Made by a program: the position numbers and the translations under genes
The notes under the pieces: generated by a model
Told to the model about the DNA's origin: nothing
What the model saw: the letters and a program-made list of their open reading frames with translations, nothing else
Database searches by the model: none
In this document: positions 33,548 through 42,870 of the stretch, one piece after another
Layout: the number at the start of each line of letters is the position of its first letter
Position numbering within the stretch: position 1 is the first letter of the stretch
Assembly: GCF_001857945.1 (NCBI RefSeq)
Contig: NZ_CP017770.1
Location: 4,402,001 to 4,466,000, forward strand
From: Paenibacillus crassostreae
GTDB lineage: Bacteria; Bacillota; Bacilli; Paenibacillales; Paenibacillaceae
Length of the DNA: 64,000 nucleotides
Direction: 5' to 3'

Positions 33548-35401
33548 ATGATGGGGACGAAATCGAATAGTATAAGTGACAATCCACTACGAACGCAAGC
33601 GGACTTGCAAGATGCATTAAGACAAATCGTGGATCCACTTCAGCCATATTATAGTGAGGGAAGAGCACGCTTGAGCTTAGGCGTGACGGGTGCTGGTTAT
33701 GATCCGAAAATTGCGGAGTTTGAAGGTTTCTCACGAGTACTATGGGGAATGGTTCCTTTGCTAGCAGGTGGAGGGGATAACGAACTCTGGAAGATTTGTC
33801 TACTAGGAATTCGGAACGGTACCGACCCTGAACATGCTGAGTATTGGGGAAATGTGAATGATTATGATCAGCGATTAGTAGAGATGGCAGTGTTCGGATT
33901 TGCACTCGCTCTGATCCCAGATCGAATATGGGAGCCATTAAGTGAACGTGAAAGATCTAACCTATATAACTGGTTGAATCAGATCAATAGTCATCCTTGC
34001 CATGATTGCAATTGGTTATTCTTCCATGTCTTAGTGAATATGGGATTTAGAACAATGGGGCTTCCTTACGATGATGAACAGCTTAACCGAAACCTGACTC
34101 GAATCGATGAGTTTTATCTTGCCGAAGGATGGTATAGCGATGGTATTGGAGCACATAGCGACTATTATGTTCCTTTCGGATTTCATTATTATGGGTTGTT
34201 ATATTCACAACTGATGAAGGATGAAGATCCTGAGCGGGCGGTTCGATTTAAGCAAAGAGCTACAGAATTTGCTGAAAGTTTCATCCAGTGGTTCGCAGCG
34301 GATGGCTCAACCATTCCTTATGGAAGAAGCTTGACATATCGATTCTCGCATTCAGCATTCTGGAGTGCTATGGTATTCGCAGAAGTCGACACTATACCAC
34401 TGGGTGTAATGAAGGGACTTATTCTAAGAAATTTACGTTGGTGGTTTCAGAAGCCTATATTCAATGAAGCTGGAGTTCTTACGGTCGGGTATACATATCC
34501 TAATCTAGTCATGGCTGAAAATTATAATTCACCTGGATCACCTTATTGGGCATTGAAGTCATTTCTTCCTTTGGCACTAGCGGATGATCATCCGTTCTGG
34601 CACACGGAAGAGCTCCCTTTACCGAAGTTGAACTCCTTATCCGTGCAGTTACCACCTCACCTAGTCATTTGCCGGAATGAGGTGAGTGATCATATCACAG
34701 CTTTTAACAGTGGCCATCTAAGTTCGAATGAACACATACATACTTCGGCTAAATATGAAAAGTTTGCCTATTCTAATGCTTTTGGATTCAGTGTACCTCG
34801 CGCAGAATGGGGACTTGGACAAGGAGCATTTGATTCGATGCTTGCGCTAAGTGAAGGGGATAATTTGTTCAGAGTCAGACGAAAGAACGAAGAGTCTAGA
34901 ATCGAGGATAATGTACTATATTCGAAATGGAAACCATGGCATGATGTGGAGATCCAGACATGGATTGTGGCAGGGCTCCCTTGGCATATTCGAATCCATC
35001 AGGTTAACACGCAGAGAACATTAGACGCTGCCGAAGGCGGATTCGCTTTAGGAAGTGACTTGGACCTTCAAGTGGTAAACGATGAGAACACTGGGATTAC
35101 TGCATCTTGCTCTCAAGGAAGTAGTAGGATTGTTAGTATACTTGGTTACGATACCACAGATCTTATATATGCGAATGCGAATACGAATGTTCTACACACT
35201 CTAACCGTTATTCCTTCATTAAAAGTGAGCTTGGAACCAGGTACACATTGGATAATCTCAGCTATATATGGTGAACCAGGTGAGCGTGTTGGGGAGAGTA
35301 GCTTGTTGGAGGATCCATGTGAGATATTGAATGTACAATTCGAAGGTGATGAGATTCATCTCACGACGGCACGAGGGAAGGTTATCGTAATCGTTAAATA
35401 G
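33548..35401 (+). CDS. DUF2264-family protein
   Basis: About 617 residues. The N-terminal 370 residues match the DUF2264 helical-barrel domain (RARLSLGVTGAGYDPKIAEFEGFSRVLWGMVPLLAGGGD ... WGNVNDYDQRLVEMAVFGFALALIPDRIWEPLSERER ... GWYSDGIGAHSDYYVPFGFHYYGLLY ... STIPYGRSLTYRFSHSAFWSAMVFAE). The C-terminal part is beta-rich, as in heparinase II/III-type lyases. No signal peptide, so it acts inside the cell. The activity is not established to my knowledge. Its place after the GH88 gene suggests action on the same oligosaccharide. The ATG at 33548 follows GGAGGATGAGGG. Confidence 0.82.
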   Translation: MMGTKSNSISDNPLRTQADLQDALRQIVDPLQPYYSEGRARLSLGVTGAGYDPKIAEFEGFSRVLWGMVPLLAGGGDNELWKICLLGIRNGTDPEHAEYWGNVNDYDQRLVEMAVFGFALALIPDRIWEPLSERERSNLYNWLNQINSHPCHDCNWLFFHVLVNMGFRTMGLPYDDEQLNRNLTRIDEFYLAEGWYSDGIGAHSDYYVPFGFHYYGLLYSQLMKDEDPERAVRFKQRATEFAESFIQWFAADGSTIPYGRSLTYRFSHSAFWSAMVFAEVDTIPLGVMKGLILRNLRWWFQKPIFNEAGVLTVGYTYPNLVMAENYNSPGSPYWALKSFLPLALADDHPFWHTEELPLPKLNSLSVQLPPHLVICRNEVSDHITAFNSGHLSSNEHIHTSAKYEKFAYSNAFGFSVPRAEWGLGQGAFDSMLALSEGDNLFRVRRKNEESRIEDNVLYSKWKPWHDVEIQTWIVAGLPWHIRIHQVNTQRTLDAAEGGFALGSDLDLQVVNDENTGITASCSQGSSRIVSILGYDTTDLIYANANTNVLHTLTVIPSLKVSLEPGTHWIISAIYGEPGERVGESSLLEDPCEILNVQFEGDEIHLTTARGKVIVIVK

Positions 35402-35402
35402 G

Positions 35403-35426
35403 TTTGCGTAATTATGAAATTGATTC
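35403..35426 (-). repeat. Dispersed repeat copy, single arm
   Basis: TTTGCGTAATTATGAAATTG followed by ATTC directly after the DUF2264 stop codon: the right-hand arm of the repeat seen at 25359 and 27224. It marks the other edge of the carbohydrate locus. Confidence 0.65.
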
Positions 35427-35449
35427 ATAAGTGAAAATTCTTTGATTGA

Positions 35450-35478
35450 TGAGAGTCTCGTATGAGGCTCTTTTTTTA
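35450..35478 (+). terminator. Terminator of the carbohydrate locus
   Basis: GAGAGTCTC GTAT GAGGCTCTTTTTTT: stem plus T run. Confidence 0.75.
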
Positions 35479-35508
35479 TTAGAAATTTTACCCAATTATA
35501 CATTTCAT

Positions 35509-35537
35509 TTGACATTAAGATAATAATTAACTATTAA
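35509..35537 (+). promoter_or_regulatory. Promoter of the alkaline phosphatase gene
   Basis: TTGACA (35509-35514), 17-bp spacer, TATTAA (35532-35537). TTAAGA-type direct repeats within the spacer and -10 resemble PhoP-binding repeats, but this is tentative. Confidence 0.55.
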
Positions 35538-35622
35538 GATTGCAATAGTGATGGAAGATCAAGCCGAGTTCAACTGGGGTTGGAAATCTAGCATATACAT
35601 ATTTTTGAGGGGAGATTAATTA

Positions 35623-37341
35623 ATGAATAAGATATTCAAACGTATAGCTGTAGGGGGATTGGCGCTATCCATCGTTGCAACGGGTACTTTTATATTAGAG
35701 AATCACAACTCAACCGTTAGTGCAGCTACCAAGGAGTCATCGAAGAATCTGATCGTACTCATTGGTGATGGAATGGGACCAGCACAGGTGGCTGCAACAC
35801 GTTATTATCAAGAACATGAAACTGGTAAAATGGCTTTGAATCTAGATCCATATTATGTGGGTCAAGCAACTACATATGCGGACCGTGGTGATGATGGCGG
35901 AGTTATCGTCTCTGGGATCGTAACAGACTCAGCATCTGCGGGAACAGCTTTCGCGACAGGGAATAAAACCTATAATGCCGCAATTAGCGTGTCGAACGAA
36001 GAGGTATCGAAACCTTTCGCTTCCGTTATTGAAGCTGCAGAATTAAGTGGTAAGGCAACGGGTCTAGTGACAACAGCACGGATTACGCATGCAACACCTG
36101 CTGTATACGCTACACATGTTCGTAGTCGGGATAATGAATCCGCAATTGCCTCTCAGTATTTGGCTAGTGGAGTAGACGTACTCTTAGGAGGAGGTCAATC
36201 TTTCTTCGTCACTAAGGATGAGAATGGTAAACGGACAGATAAGAATATCATCCCAGACTTCCAGGCAAAGGGCTATAAATTAGTACAAAAAGCAGCAGAT
36301 CTTAAGGCTTTATCTTCGGAAAACTCGAAAGTACTCGGATTATTCGGAGGTTCTCATGTATCTTATGTCCCTGATCGTACAGAAGATACGCCATCTCTAG
36401 AAGCTATGACCACGAAAGCACTTGAAATATTATCAACTAATAAGAATGGGTTTGCTGTCATGATTGAAGGTGGACGAATTGATCATGCAGGTCATGCGAA
36501 TGATTTACCAACAATGATTCAAGAAACGCTAGACTTCGATGCGGCTTTCAAAGTTGCGATTGATTTTGCTAAAAAAGATGGAAACACTTCCGTTGTTGTA
36601 ACAGCTGATCATGAAACAGGCGGGTTGTCATTGTCCCGAGATAATATTTATGAAGTGAACATTGATCTTTGGGATCAACAAAAGAATTCCTCAGAAAGTT
36701 TAGTCAAAGCATTAGAAGCTGCTCAATCGATTGCAGAGATCAAAAAGATAGTACAGGGTAACACTTGGATCACTGATCTTACGGATGAAGAAGCACAAAT
36801 CATTATGGACGGTGATGGTTCTTCCTACAAACGTGAAGGTGGTTATAATGCTGTTGTATCCAAACGTTTATTAGTTGGTTGGTCTGGACATGGACATTCT
36901 GCAGTTGATGTAGGTGTATGGGCTTATGGTCCAATTGCTAGCCAAGTGAAAGGCCAAATTGATAATACTCAGGTTGCTTTAGCAAGTGCTTCCGTTATTG
37001 GGGTTGATTTGAAAAAGGCGACTGCTGAACTACAATCGAAATATTTATATCCTAAATTTAAAATAAGTCGTGAGAATGAAGTGCTCTATCCTGCTGAGGC
37101 ATTAGTTAAAGCACTAGGAGGAACATACAGTTCCACTAACGGTATCGCTAAGATGGGTTTCAATAAGAATAATATCGATATAAATACAAAGACAAATTCG
37201 ATTGAAATGAACGGTAAAAAGTTATCGCTTACGCTGGATCTTGACAATGGTACAATTTATCTTCCACTTACGGCCTTCAATCAACTCACTGGAAAAAGCA
37301 TGAAGTGGGATTCATTATCTGAACGACTTGTTTTGAAATAA
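35623..37341 (+). CDS. Secreted alkaline phosphatase with C-terminal copper-amine-oxidase-like stalk domain
   Basis: A 572-residue exported phosphomonoesterase. A signal peptide precedes the phosphatase domain (about 40-470). Metal and active-site motifs are LIGDGMGPAQVAATRYY (Asp49), TDSASAGTAFATG (nucleophile Ser103), EGGRIDHAGHAND, TADHETGG and WSGHGHSAVDVGVWAYG. The last ~95 residues form a copper amine oxidase N-terminal-like domain (EVLYPAEALVKALGG ... IDINTKTNSIEMNGKKL ... YLPLTAFNQLTGKSMKWDSLSERLVL), a module common on exported Paenibacillus proteins. The enzyme releases phosphate outside the cell and is usually induced by phosphate starvation through PhoPR. Start ATG behind GGGGAG. 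Confidence 0.93.
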   Translation: MNKIFKRIAVGGLALSIVATGTFILENHNSTVSAATKESSKNLIVLIGDGMGPAQVAATRYYQEHETGKMALNLDPYYVGQATTYADRGDDGGVIVSGIVTDSASAGTAFATGNKTYNAAISVSNEEVSKPFASVIEAAELSGKATGLVTTARITHATPAVYATHVRSRDNESAIASQYLASGVDVLLGGGQSFFVTKDENGKRTDKNIIPDFQAKGYKLVQKAADLKALSSENSKVLGLFGGSHVSYVPDRTEDTPSLEAMTTKALEILSTNKNGFAVMIEGGRIDHAGHANDLPTMIQETLDFDAAFKVAIDFAKKDGNTSVVVTADHETGGLSLSRDNIYEVNIDLWDQQKNSSESLVKALEAAQSIAEIKKIVQGNTWITDLTDEEAQIIMDGDGSSYKREGGYNAVVSKRLLVGWSGHGHSAVDVGVWAYGPIASQVKGQIDNTQVALASASVIGVDLKKATAELQSKYLYPKFKISRENEVLYPAEALVKALGGTYSSTNGIAKMGFNKNNIDINTKTNSIEMNGKKLSLTLDLDNGTIYLPLTAFNQLTGKSMKWDSLSERLVLK

Positions 37342-37427
37342 GACTGGAGTACAGATAGAAAGAAGAGAAGGAGCAGGGGAAGTTATTCTCCTGTTTCTCT
37401 TTATTTTGTAATAGGAGTGATGAGAAT

Positions 37428-38114
37428 TTGCTACAAATCAATGACGTTAAGAAACAATTCAAAGTGTCAGGTAAGAACATACCCATTCTAAATATTCCTC
37501 AATGGCATGTTGCTAAGGGAGAAAAAGTAGCCATCATCGGCCCTAGTGGTTCAGGAAAAAGCACATTGTTACATATCATTAGTGGTATTTTGAGTACGGA
37601 TCATGGTGAACTGTATGTTGATCAGCAACCGTTGCATTTGTTAAAAGAGGCTGCAAGGGATGAATTCAGAGGAGCTAGAATCGGTTATATTCTGCAGGAT
37701 TTCCACCTCATTCCATCCTTAACTGCGAGGCAAAATGTGGAGATCGTAATAACTCTTAAGAAATCGAAGACAGAATTGCGGCTAATGGTTGATGAATGGT
37801 TTGAGAAAGTAGGGTTACAAGATCGAATGAATCATCTTCCCTCACAACTATCTAGGGGACAACAGCAGCGGGTTGCAATGGTTAGAGCTCTGATTAATCA
37901 GCCATTGCTTGTGTTAGCTGATGAGCCTACAGGTAGTCTTGATTGGGAGACTGCTGATGAAATTACGGGATTATTAATGGATCTATGTGCTAGTGATAAG
38001 CATACACTCATTGTTGTAACACATGATTTAAATTTGGCGAAGCGTTTCCCACGCTGTCAGCATATTCATGAATTGAATCTTGTTCATCCTTTAAAAGAGA
38101 AGGTTATGTTATGA
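37428..38114 (+). CDS. LolD/MacB-type ABC ATPase
   Basis: A 228-residue nucleotide-binding subunit: Walker A GPSGSGKST (about 39-47), Q-loop ILQDFHLIPSL, signature LSRGQQQR (SGG of the consensus changed to SRG), Walker B LVLADEPTGSLD and His in VVTHD. The start is TTG at 37428 behind AATAGGAGTG. The stop overlaps the permease start (ATGA), so the two are coupled. With the permease and the lipoprotein that follow it forms a compact three-gene operon. Confidence 0.9.
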   Translation: MLQINDVKKQFKVSGKNIPILNIPQWHVAKGEKVAIIGPSGSGKSTLLHIISGILSTDHGELYVDQQPLHLLKEAARDEFRGARIGYILQDFHLIPSLTARQNVEIVITLKKSKTELRLMVDEWFEKVGLQDRMNHLPSQLSRGQQQRVAMVRALINQPLLVLADEPTGSLDWETADEITGLLMDLCASDKHTLIVVTHDLNLAKRFPRCQHIHELNLVHPLKEKVML

Positions 38115-39343
38115 GTATATATCGTCTATTGATTCGAAATATATGGCATCGTAAGTTTCTGTCTTTACTCACAATATGTTCTATCGCTGTGACCGTTGCG
38201 TTTATTGTACTTCTCAGTCTATCACAAGAAAGTGTGGAACAAGGCGCAAAGAAGGGATATGGGCCATTTGATGTAGTGATTGGAGCAGACGGTAGCGAAA
38301 CGCAATTGGTGTTAAATACGTTCTATCATGTTGGTGCACCAACGGGTAATATCCCTGAATCTATCCTTGCAACTGTCAAGAAAGACCCTCAAATAGAGCA
38401 AGCATATCCAATGACGACAGGTGATCACTATAATGGATATCCTATCGTTGGAATCGATGCGGAATATTTCCTCACACGATATGGTGATCAGAATCTCGAT
38501 AGTGGAGGTTTATATAAGCAGACAGGTGAAGTGGTTGTCGGAGCCTACGTGGCTAGAACTTTAGGAATACACTTAGGAGATACATTTGCTGGTTCACATG
38601 GTCTTATTGATCAGGGCGTGGTTCATGAGGATGAAGAACATGGAACAGAGGAACATGGTGAGGAACACCATGAAGAGGATAGTCATGCTAGCTTCGGTTA
38701 CACGGTAGTAGGTATTCTTCCTTCATTAAATACACCCGATGATCGAGCATTGTTTACAACTGTTGATTATGCTTGGGCGGTTCATGAGACAACCGATGAT
38801 CATAAAGAGATAACGGCCATACTTGTTAAGCCAAAGTCACTTCTTGGAGCACAATCGTTAAAAACAGAACTTGATCAATATGATAAGGTGCAAGCCGTTT
38901 ATACTAGTAAAGCTGTTGCTGATGTTGTGAATTTAGTGGATAGCGGTGCACAAATTGTAAGTGTTGTAACTGGACTGTGTATTGTATTAGCGGCGATTTC
39001 TGTACTATTATCATTAATTGCTGCAGTAAATGAACGAACGAAGGATGTTGGTCTACTTCGGTTACTAGGGAAATCTAAGTTGTACGTATGGATGACTTTG
39101 ATTGGTGAAGGAGTTCTTTTGACGACTACTGGGTTGATTATCGGACTGATCATGGGACATATAGGTGGGTTCGTGTTGAGAGAAGCGCTATTTGAGTATG
39201 GAGGAATTCAGATTAATCCATTGTTGTGGACGACTAGTCATATTTATATTGTTATAGGAACGATAGCCATTGGTTTACTGGCCTCAATCGGCCCAGCGTA
39301 TAAGACATATCGGATGAATCCTCTCACATTGTTTAAAGCATAG
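38111..39343 (+). CDS. FtsX/MacB-type ABC permease with His-rich external loop
   Basis: A 410-residue permease: one N-terminal helix (FLSLLTICSIAVTVAFIVLLSL), an external MacB-like domain and three C-terminal helices in an FtsX domain (VNERTKDVGLLRLLGKSKLYV). Between about residues 175 and 200 the external domain carries VVHEDEEHGTEEHGEEHHEEDSH, a His/Glu cluster typical of transition-metal binding. It pairs with the ATPase upstream and a lipoprotein downstream. Comparable ATPase-FtsX-lipoprotein sets in other bacteria are linked to zinc supply; by analogy a metal role is suggested, but the substrate is unproven. Confidence 0.88.
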   Translation: MSIYRLLIRNIWHRKFLSLLTICSIAVTVAFIVLLSLSQESVEQGAKKGYGPFDVVIGADGSETQLVLNTFYHVGAPTGNIPESILATVKKDPQIEQAYPMTTGDHYNGYPIVGIDAEYFLTRYGDQNLDSGGLYKQTGEVVVGAYVARTLGIHLGDTFAGSHGLIDQGVVHEDEEHGTEEHGEEHHEEDSHASFGYTVVGILPSLNTPDDRALFTTVDYAWAVHETTDDHKEITAILVKPKSLLGAQSLKTELDQYDKVQAVYTSKAVADVVNLVDSGAQIVSVVTGLCIVLAAISVLLSLIAAVNERTKDVGLLRLLGKSKLYVWMTLIGEGVLLTTTGLIIGLIMGHIGGFVLREALFEYGGIQINPLLWTTSHIYIVIGTIAIGLLASIGPAYKTYRMNPLTLFKA

Positions 39344-39352
39344 GAGGCAGAG

Positions 39353-40213
39353 ATGAAGAGATTTGGACTTTTAATGATGTTGTTAGTTACTTTATTTCTA
39401 CAGGCTTGTGGTCAGTCCGCAAAAGGGGAAGAAACAGCACAATCATTTTCTTCTTTTACTCAAGAACTTTCAGTAGATGTAGGGATTGAAGATGAAGTAG
39501 TGGTAGAAGAGCAAGCTGTAGTTGAGCAAGTGATAGCCAAAGAAACATTAAAAGATGAAGAAATTATAGAAAAAACAGAAACTACCAAACCGAATGATAT
39601 TGTAACAAATGAAGCTACAGACGAAGTAGTAGATGAAGCAATATCAAACGAAGTATCTAAGCAAGTAACTAAGCAAGCAACAACAGAACTAGTAAAGAAA
39701 GATGTGGTGAAACAGGAACTGACTGAAAATAAAGTGAGTCAAGATTCCAAGCTGACTGAAGATTCGGAATCGATAACGAAGGAAGAAGACATGATTGAGC
39801 CAAGTGACAAAGAGCAAACGGTATCTAAGAAAGAGATCCAATCTGGCGTAACCCCAATTGGTTGGTCGGAATTCTTTGACGGGGAAGATCAAACAACTCC
39901 TTCAGATCGATTCTGGGATTTGAAAGGTTCAACAGTGACGATCAAAGGGTTCATGGGCGAGGTACTTTCTTTCGATAAGCATTGGTTCCTACTCATTCCC
40001 GAACCCGGTGCTGAATGCCCGTTCGATAATGGAGATGAGACCTATTGGAACAAAATCATGATCGTATTTGTACCTGATGATGTGAAGCTAAGATATCATT
40101 CTGGACCTATAAAAATAACGGGCCGACTTGATACGGGGATCAAAATCGATGAATCAAGTTATAAGACAATGTTTAGAATTTATGACGCTACGTTCGAAGA
40201 GATTAAAGAGTAA
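39353..40213 (+). CDS. Lipoprotein with Glu/Val/Lys-rich linker and beta-rich C-terminal domain
   Basis: A 286-residue lipoprotein (lipobox LFLQAC, Cys near residue 19). Residues about 45-160 are a low-complexity, charged stretch rich in EVV, KQ and TK patterns, probably an extended spacer through the wall. The C-terminal ~120 residues are folded: GWSEFFDGEDQTTPSDRFWDLKGSTVTIKGFMGEVLSFDKHWFLLIPEPGAECPFDNGDETYWNKIMIVFVPDDVKLRYHSGPIKITGRL. This resembles DUF3299-like domains that accompany zinc-linked FtsX transporters (tentative). It follows the permease by 9 bp behind AGGAGG and ends at a strong terminator. Confidence 0.72.
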   Translation: MKRFGLLMMLLVTLFLQACGQSAKGEETAQSFSSFTQELSVDVGIEDEVVVEEQAVVEQVIAKETLKDEEIIEKTETTKPNDIVTNEATDEVVDEAISNEVSKQVTKQATTELVKKDVVKQELTENKVSQDSKLTEDSESITKEEDMIEPSDKEQTVSKKEIQSGVTPIGWSEFFDGEDQTTPSDRFWDLKGSTVTIKGFMGEVLSFDKHWFLLIPEPGAECPFDNGDETYWNKIMIVFVPDDVKLRYHSGPIKITGRLDTGIKIDESSYKTMFRIYDATFEEIKE

Positions 40214-40242
40214 ATATTGGTGAGTATTTCCGTGAATATCAA

Positions 40243-40287
40243 CAAGAAGCCCCGAGGTACGGATGATCCGTATCACGGGGCTTCTTG
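40243..40287. terminator. Very strong bidirectional terminator
   Basis: CAAGAAGCCCCG.GGTACGGAT pairs with its complement over more than 20 bp between convergent genes. Confidence 0.92.
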
Positions 40288-40308
40288 TATTGTGCTGAAT
40301 ACCTGGTA

Positions 40309-42708
40309 TTAATATTGACCAATCATTTGATCTGTCTTACCTTGAAGTGTAACGAGTTTCATAATAACCGTAGCAGCCTGTGCTTTTGTGATTGTTTGTT
40401 GAGGATTGAATTTACCATTCTCACCTTCCAATAGACCTAATTTGAGGGTCAGAGCAACAGCACCTTTATTACTTATAGCTTGGGCATCACTGAATTGACT
40501 TACTGAAGTATCACTTTGTATATGTGAAGCCATTTTCTCATAATTCACAATGGATGTCAGCAGAACAGCAAGCTGTTCTTTTGTTAATTCCTTATCTGGT
40601 TGAAAAGAATTGTCGTTCTTAATCCATTGACGTTCCACTGCAAAAGATACAACGTTATAAATTGTATCGTCCGGATCAACGCCGGCAACGGATTTGTTTT
40701 CCATGTTATTATAATAACCTTGGCTCGCAATGTAAGGTGATATGGATTTTACCATCATAGATAACCAATCGCTGACAGTGATCACTTCATCGGGTTTGAT
40801 GTTCCCCTCTTCATCAGGGGTTATAATACCATAATTCACGAGTGTAGTAAGTGCACTTTCTGCCGAGTGTCCTTTCAGATCTGTTGGTGTGATTGTATTG
40901 GTTGCTTGCCCCATGTAATCATATTGAGATACCCATTTACCTGTGACAGCATCTAGGACTTGATATGAAGTAATAAGATTGGTTGGTTCAGGAGTATATA
41001 CTAGTTGTATCTCGGGTTTTATTTCTATATTACCAGTGTAGTACCCACCAAATTGTGAATATTGTAATTTCATTGTATACAGATTTCGGTATGACTCCAA
41101 AGCTTCTTCTTTGCTTACCTTAATGACAGGGTTATCTATGATTTTTTCTAATCCAGCGGTTCGATAGGCAGCATAGGATTGTAATCTTCCATACTGATCA
41201 AAGGTAATGGTTACTGTACTATCACCCACTGGAGTTCCTTTATAGAAACGTTGAAACTCATATCGATATTGATTATTTTCTTTGATGAAATTCCAGCTAT
41301 CCTCATGATTGATTATCTTTAAATCACTGCTAGCGTTCGCATATAACTGGTTGACTAAGTCGATAGATCGTTGTTTGGCGGATTCTTTAGATAGCTTAGT
41401 AAGTCCTTTGGGGATCGTAGTATCCTGATTAGAAACAGCTCCGCCGTAATTATCAATTCGGAATTCTAATATCTCACCGGTGTCTGCGTCAACCTGAGCC
41501 GAGTAATGAATTTGATAGCCAGAATAGGGAGTACCCTTGCCCCAATTAAGGCTCCATGTTTGCTGATCAGGGTTGAAATAATATTTAGAGAGCGACTGGT
41601 TTTGCAGTTTGTAATCTGCTGGTAATGTTACGATTTTCTGTACCAGTTGCGCTGCTTCTTCACCAGTGAGTTGGGTCATATTGGTTCTTGTAATAAATTG
41701 GTCTTTCGTTTGTGGAATATCTGAATAAGTGACAGGTGAGGAAGGGACCGTTGTACCATCGTAGGAGATTCTCTTACCTGTTGATGCGTCCATGGAATAG
41801 GTAGAACTGCTATCTGGTCGATAACCTAGGATCCAGTCTGTAATCTGATTATTCTTCTGAATTGGAATATAGTATAATCCAACATCTAATTCATCTTTAA
41901 ATTTCTTATTTGCTTCTGCTTCGCTAATCTTGGCAGTAGTTGATGGATAACTCAAAGCATTTGCAGATTTGGAGAAATGCATTATATCACCGTTAGAATT
42001 AATGCTAATATTCATTGCATCGGCTTGAGAGGGGATACCATTCTTATTTAATGTGAAATAGAACGAATACTGAACGGGGCCGAATAATGCTTGATTCGCA
42101 TATCCATAATCCACATCATTGATTTTAAGATCTTCCACTGAAATCGATGTAACGGCTTTTGCAATGAATTTTTTGGCCTCAATTAAAGCTTGTTCTTTAG
42201 ATAACTTCGGAGGATAATATGATTCTTCACTCTCAAGTGGGAAAGAGATATACGTACTGATTAAATCCCCTGTAATGGCATCTACTTGACTATTAAATCC
42301 ATAACCGGAATTACCAATCTGATAATTCCACTGAATATCCCAGACCATCTGATTCTCAGGAGCAGGGTAGACATTGGTAATACCTAGAGTTGTATTAGAC
42401 ACTTCGGCATCTTGGAGTATTGGGAACAATTCTCTTACTTTTGCTACTGCCTTCTCTTTAGCAAATTTTACTTTTGCAGGATCTGCCGCTGTTGATGTAG
42501 ATTCTGAACCTTGAATTTCACCTGAAGCGATGCGTAATTTCATTTGATCCGTCATGCTGACATCAGATGAAGCTACAGGTACAGACACAGATACCTTTGT
42601 AGCATCCGCAAAAACTAACCCGGATGGCATCAGCAGAGTGCAGGATAGCGCACCGAGTATAACCACTTTTGAACTGCGACGAATTGAACGAGTATACCTT
42701 TTTGACAC
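40309..42708 (-). CDS. YcdB/YcdC-repeat (PepSY-like) surface protein with SLH domains
   Basis: A 799-residue exported protein. Signal peptide ends near SGLVFADA. The body is built of repeated PepSY-like/YcdB units: AKEKAVAKVRELFP ... ITGDLIST, LSKEQALIEAKKF, TGEEAAQLVQKIV ... DADTGEILEF, LSKESAKQRSIDLVNQLY, VSKEEALESYRNLY ... DAVTGKWV. Three SLH-type segments close the protein (residues about 615-795: SALTTLVNYGIITPDEEGNIKPDEVITVSDWL; FAVERQWIKNDNSFQPDKELTKEQLAVLL; GAVALTLKLGLLEGENGKFNPQQTITKAQAATVIMKL). SLH domains tether it to wall polysaccharide. The start is GTG at 42708 behind GAGAGGA. The function is unknown; PepSY units often inhibit or chaperone proteases. Confidence 0.85.
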   Translation of the reverse strand: MSKRYTRSIRRSSKVVILGALSCTLLMPSGLVFADATKVSVSVPVASSDVSMTDQMKLRIASGEIQGSESTSTAADPAKVKFAKEKAVAKVRELFPILQDAEVSNTTLGITNVYPAPENQMVWDIQWNYQIGNSGYGFNSQVDAITGDLISTYISFPLESEESYYPPKLSKEQALIEAKKFIAKAVTSISVEDLKINDVDYGYANQALFGPVQYSFYFTLNKNGIPSQADAMNISINSNGDIMHFSKSANALSYPSTTAKISEAEANKKFKDELDVGLYYIPIQKNNQITDWILGYRPDSSSTYSMDASTGKRISYDGTTVPSSPVTYSDIPQTKDQFITRTNMTQLTGEEAAQLVQKIVTLPADYKLQNQSLSKYYFNPDQQTWSLNWGKGTPYSGYQIHYSAQVDADTGEILEFRIDNYGGAVSNQDTTIPKGLTKLSKESAKQRSIDLVNQLYANASSDLKIINHEDSWNFIKENNQYRYEFQRFYKGTPVGDSTVTITFDQYGRLQSYAAYRTAGLEKIIDNPVIKVSKEEALESYRNLYTMKLQYSQFGGYYTGNIEIKPEIQLVYTPEPTNLITSYQVLDAVTGKWVSQYDYMGQATNTITPTDLKGHSAESALTTLVNYGIITPDEEGNIKPDEVITVSDWLSMMVKSISPYIASQGYYNNMENKSVAGVDPDDTIYNVVSFAVERQWIKNDNSFQPDKELTKEQLAVLLTSIVNYEKMASHIQSDTSVSQFSDAQAISNKGAVALTLKLGLLEGENGKFNPQQTITKAQAATVIMKLVTLQGKTDQMIGQY

Positions 42709-42852
42709 AATTTCTCATCCTCTCAAAGTAAAATTTTTGATGTGAATCCAAGTTATATCTACATAAACGCTTCTCCCAGCAAATGGTTACGCCAAATGTA
42801 TATATATTGTTAAAATATTTATGTATTCATGAATCAATAGATTCCGTGCAAT

Positions 42853-42867
42853 TGAGAACAATTCTCA
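42853..42867 (+). promoter_or_regulatory. Fur-family-like palindrome
   Basis: TGAGAACAATTCTCA has the 7-1-7 layout of Fur/PerR boxes but with several changes. It lies just upstream of the Crp/Fnr site. Confidence 0.3.
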
Positions 42868-42870
42868 TTT

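Noticed and set aside
33519..33938. 139-residue frame antisense to the DUF2264 gene
   Set aside because: Low-complexity composition and full overlap with a well-supported gene.
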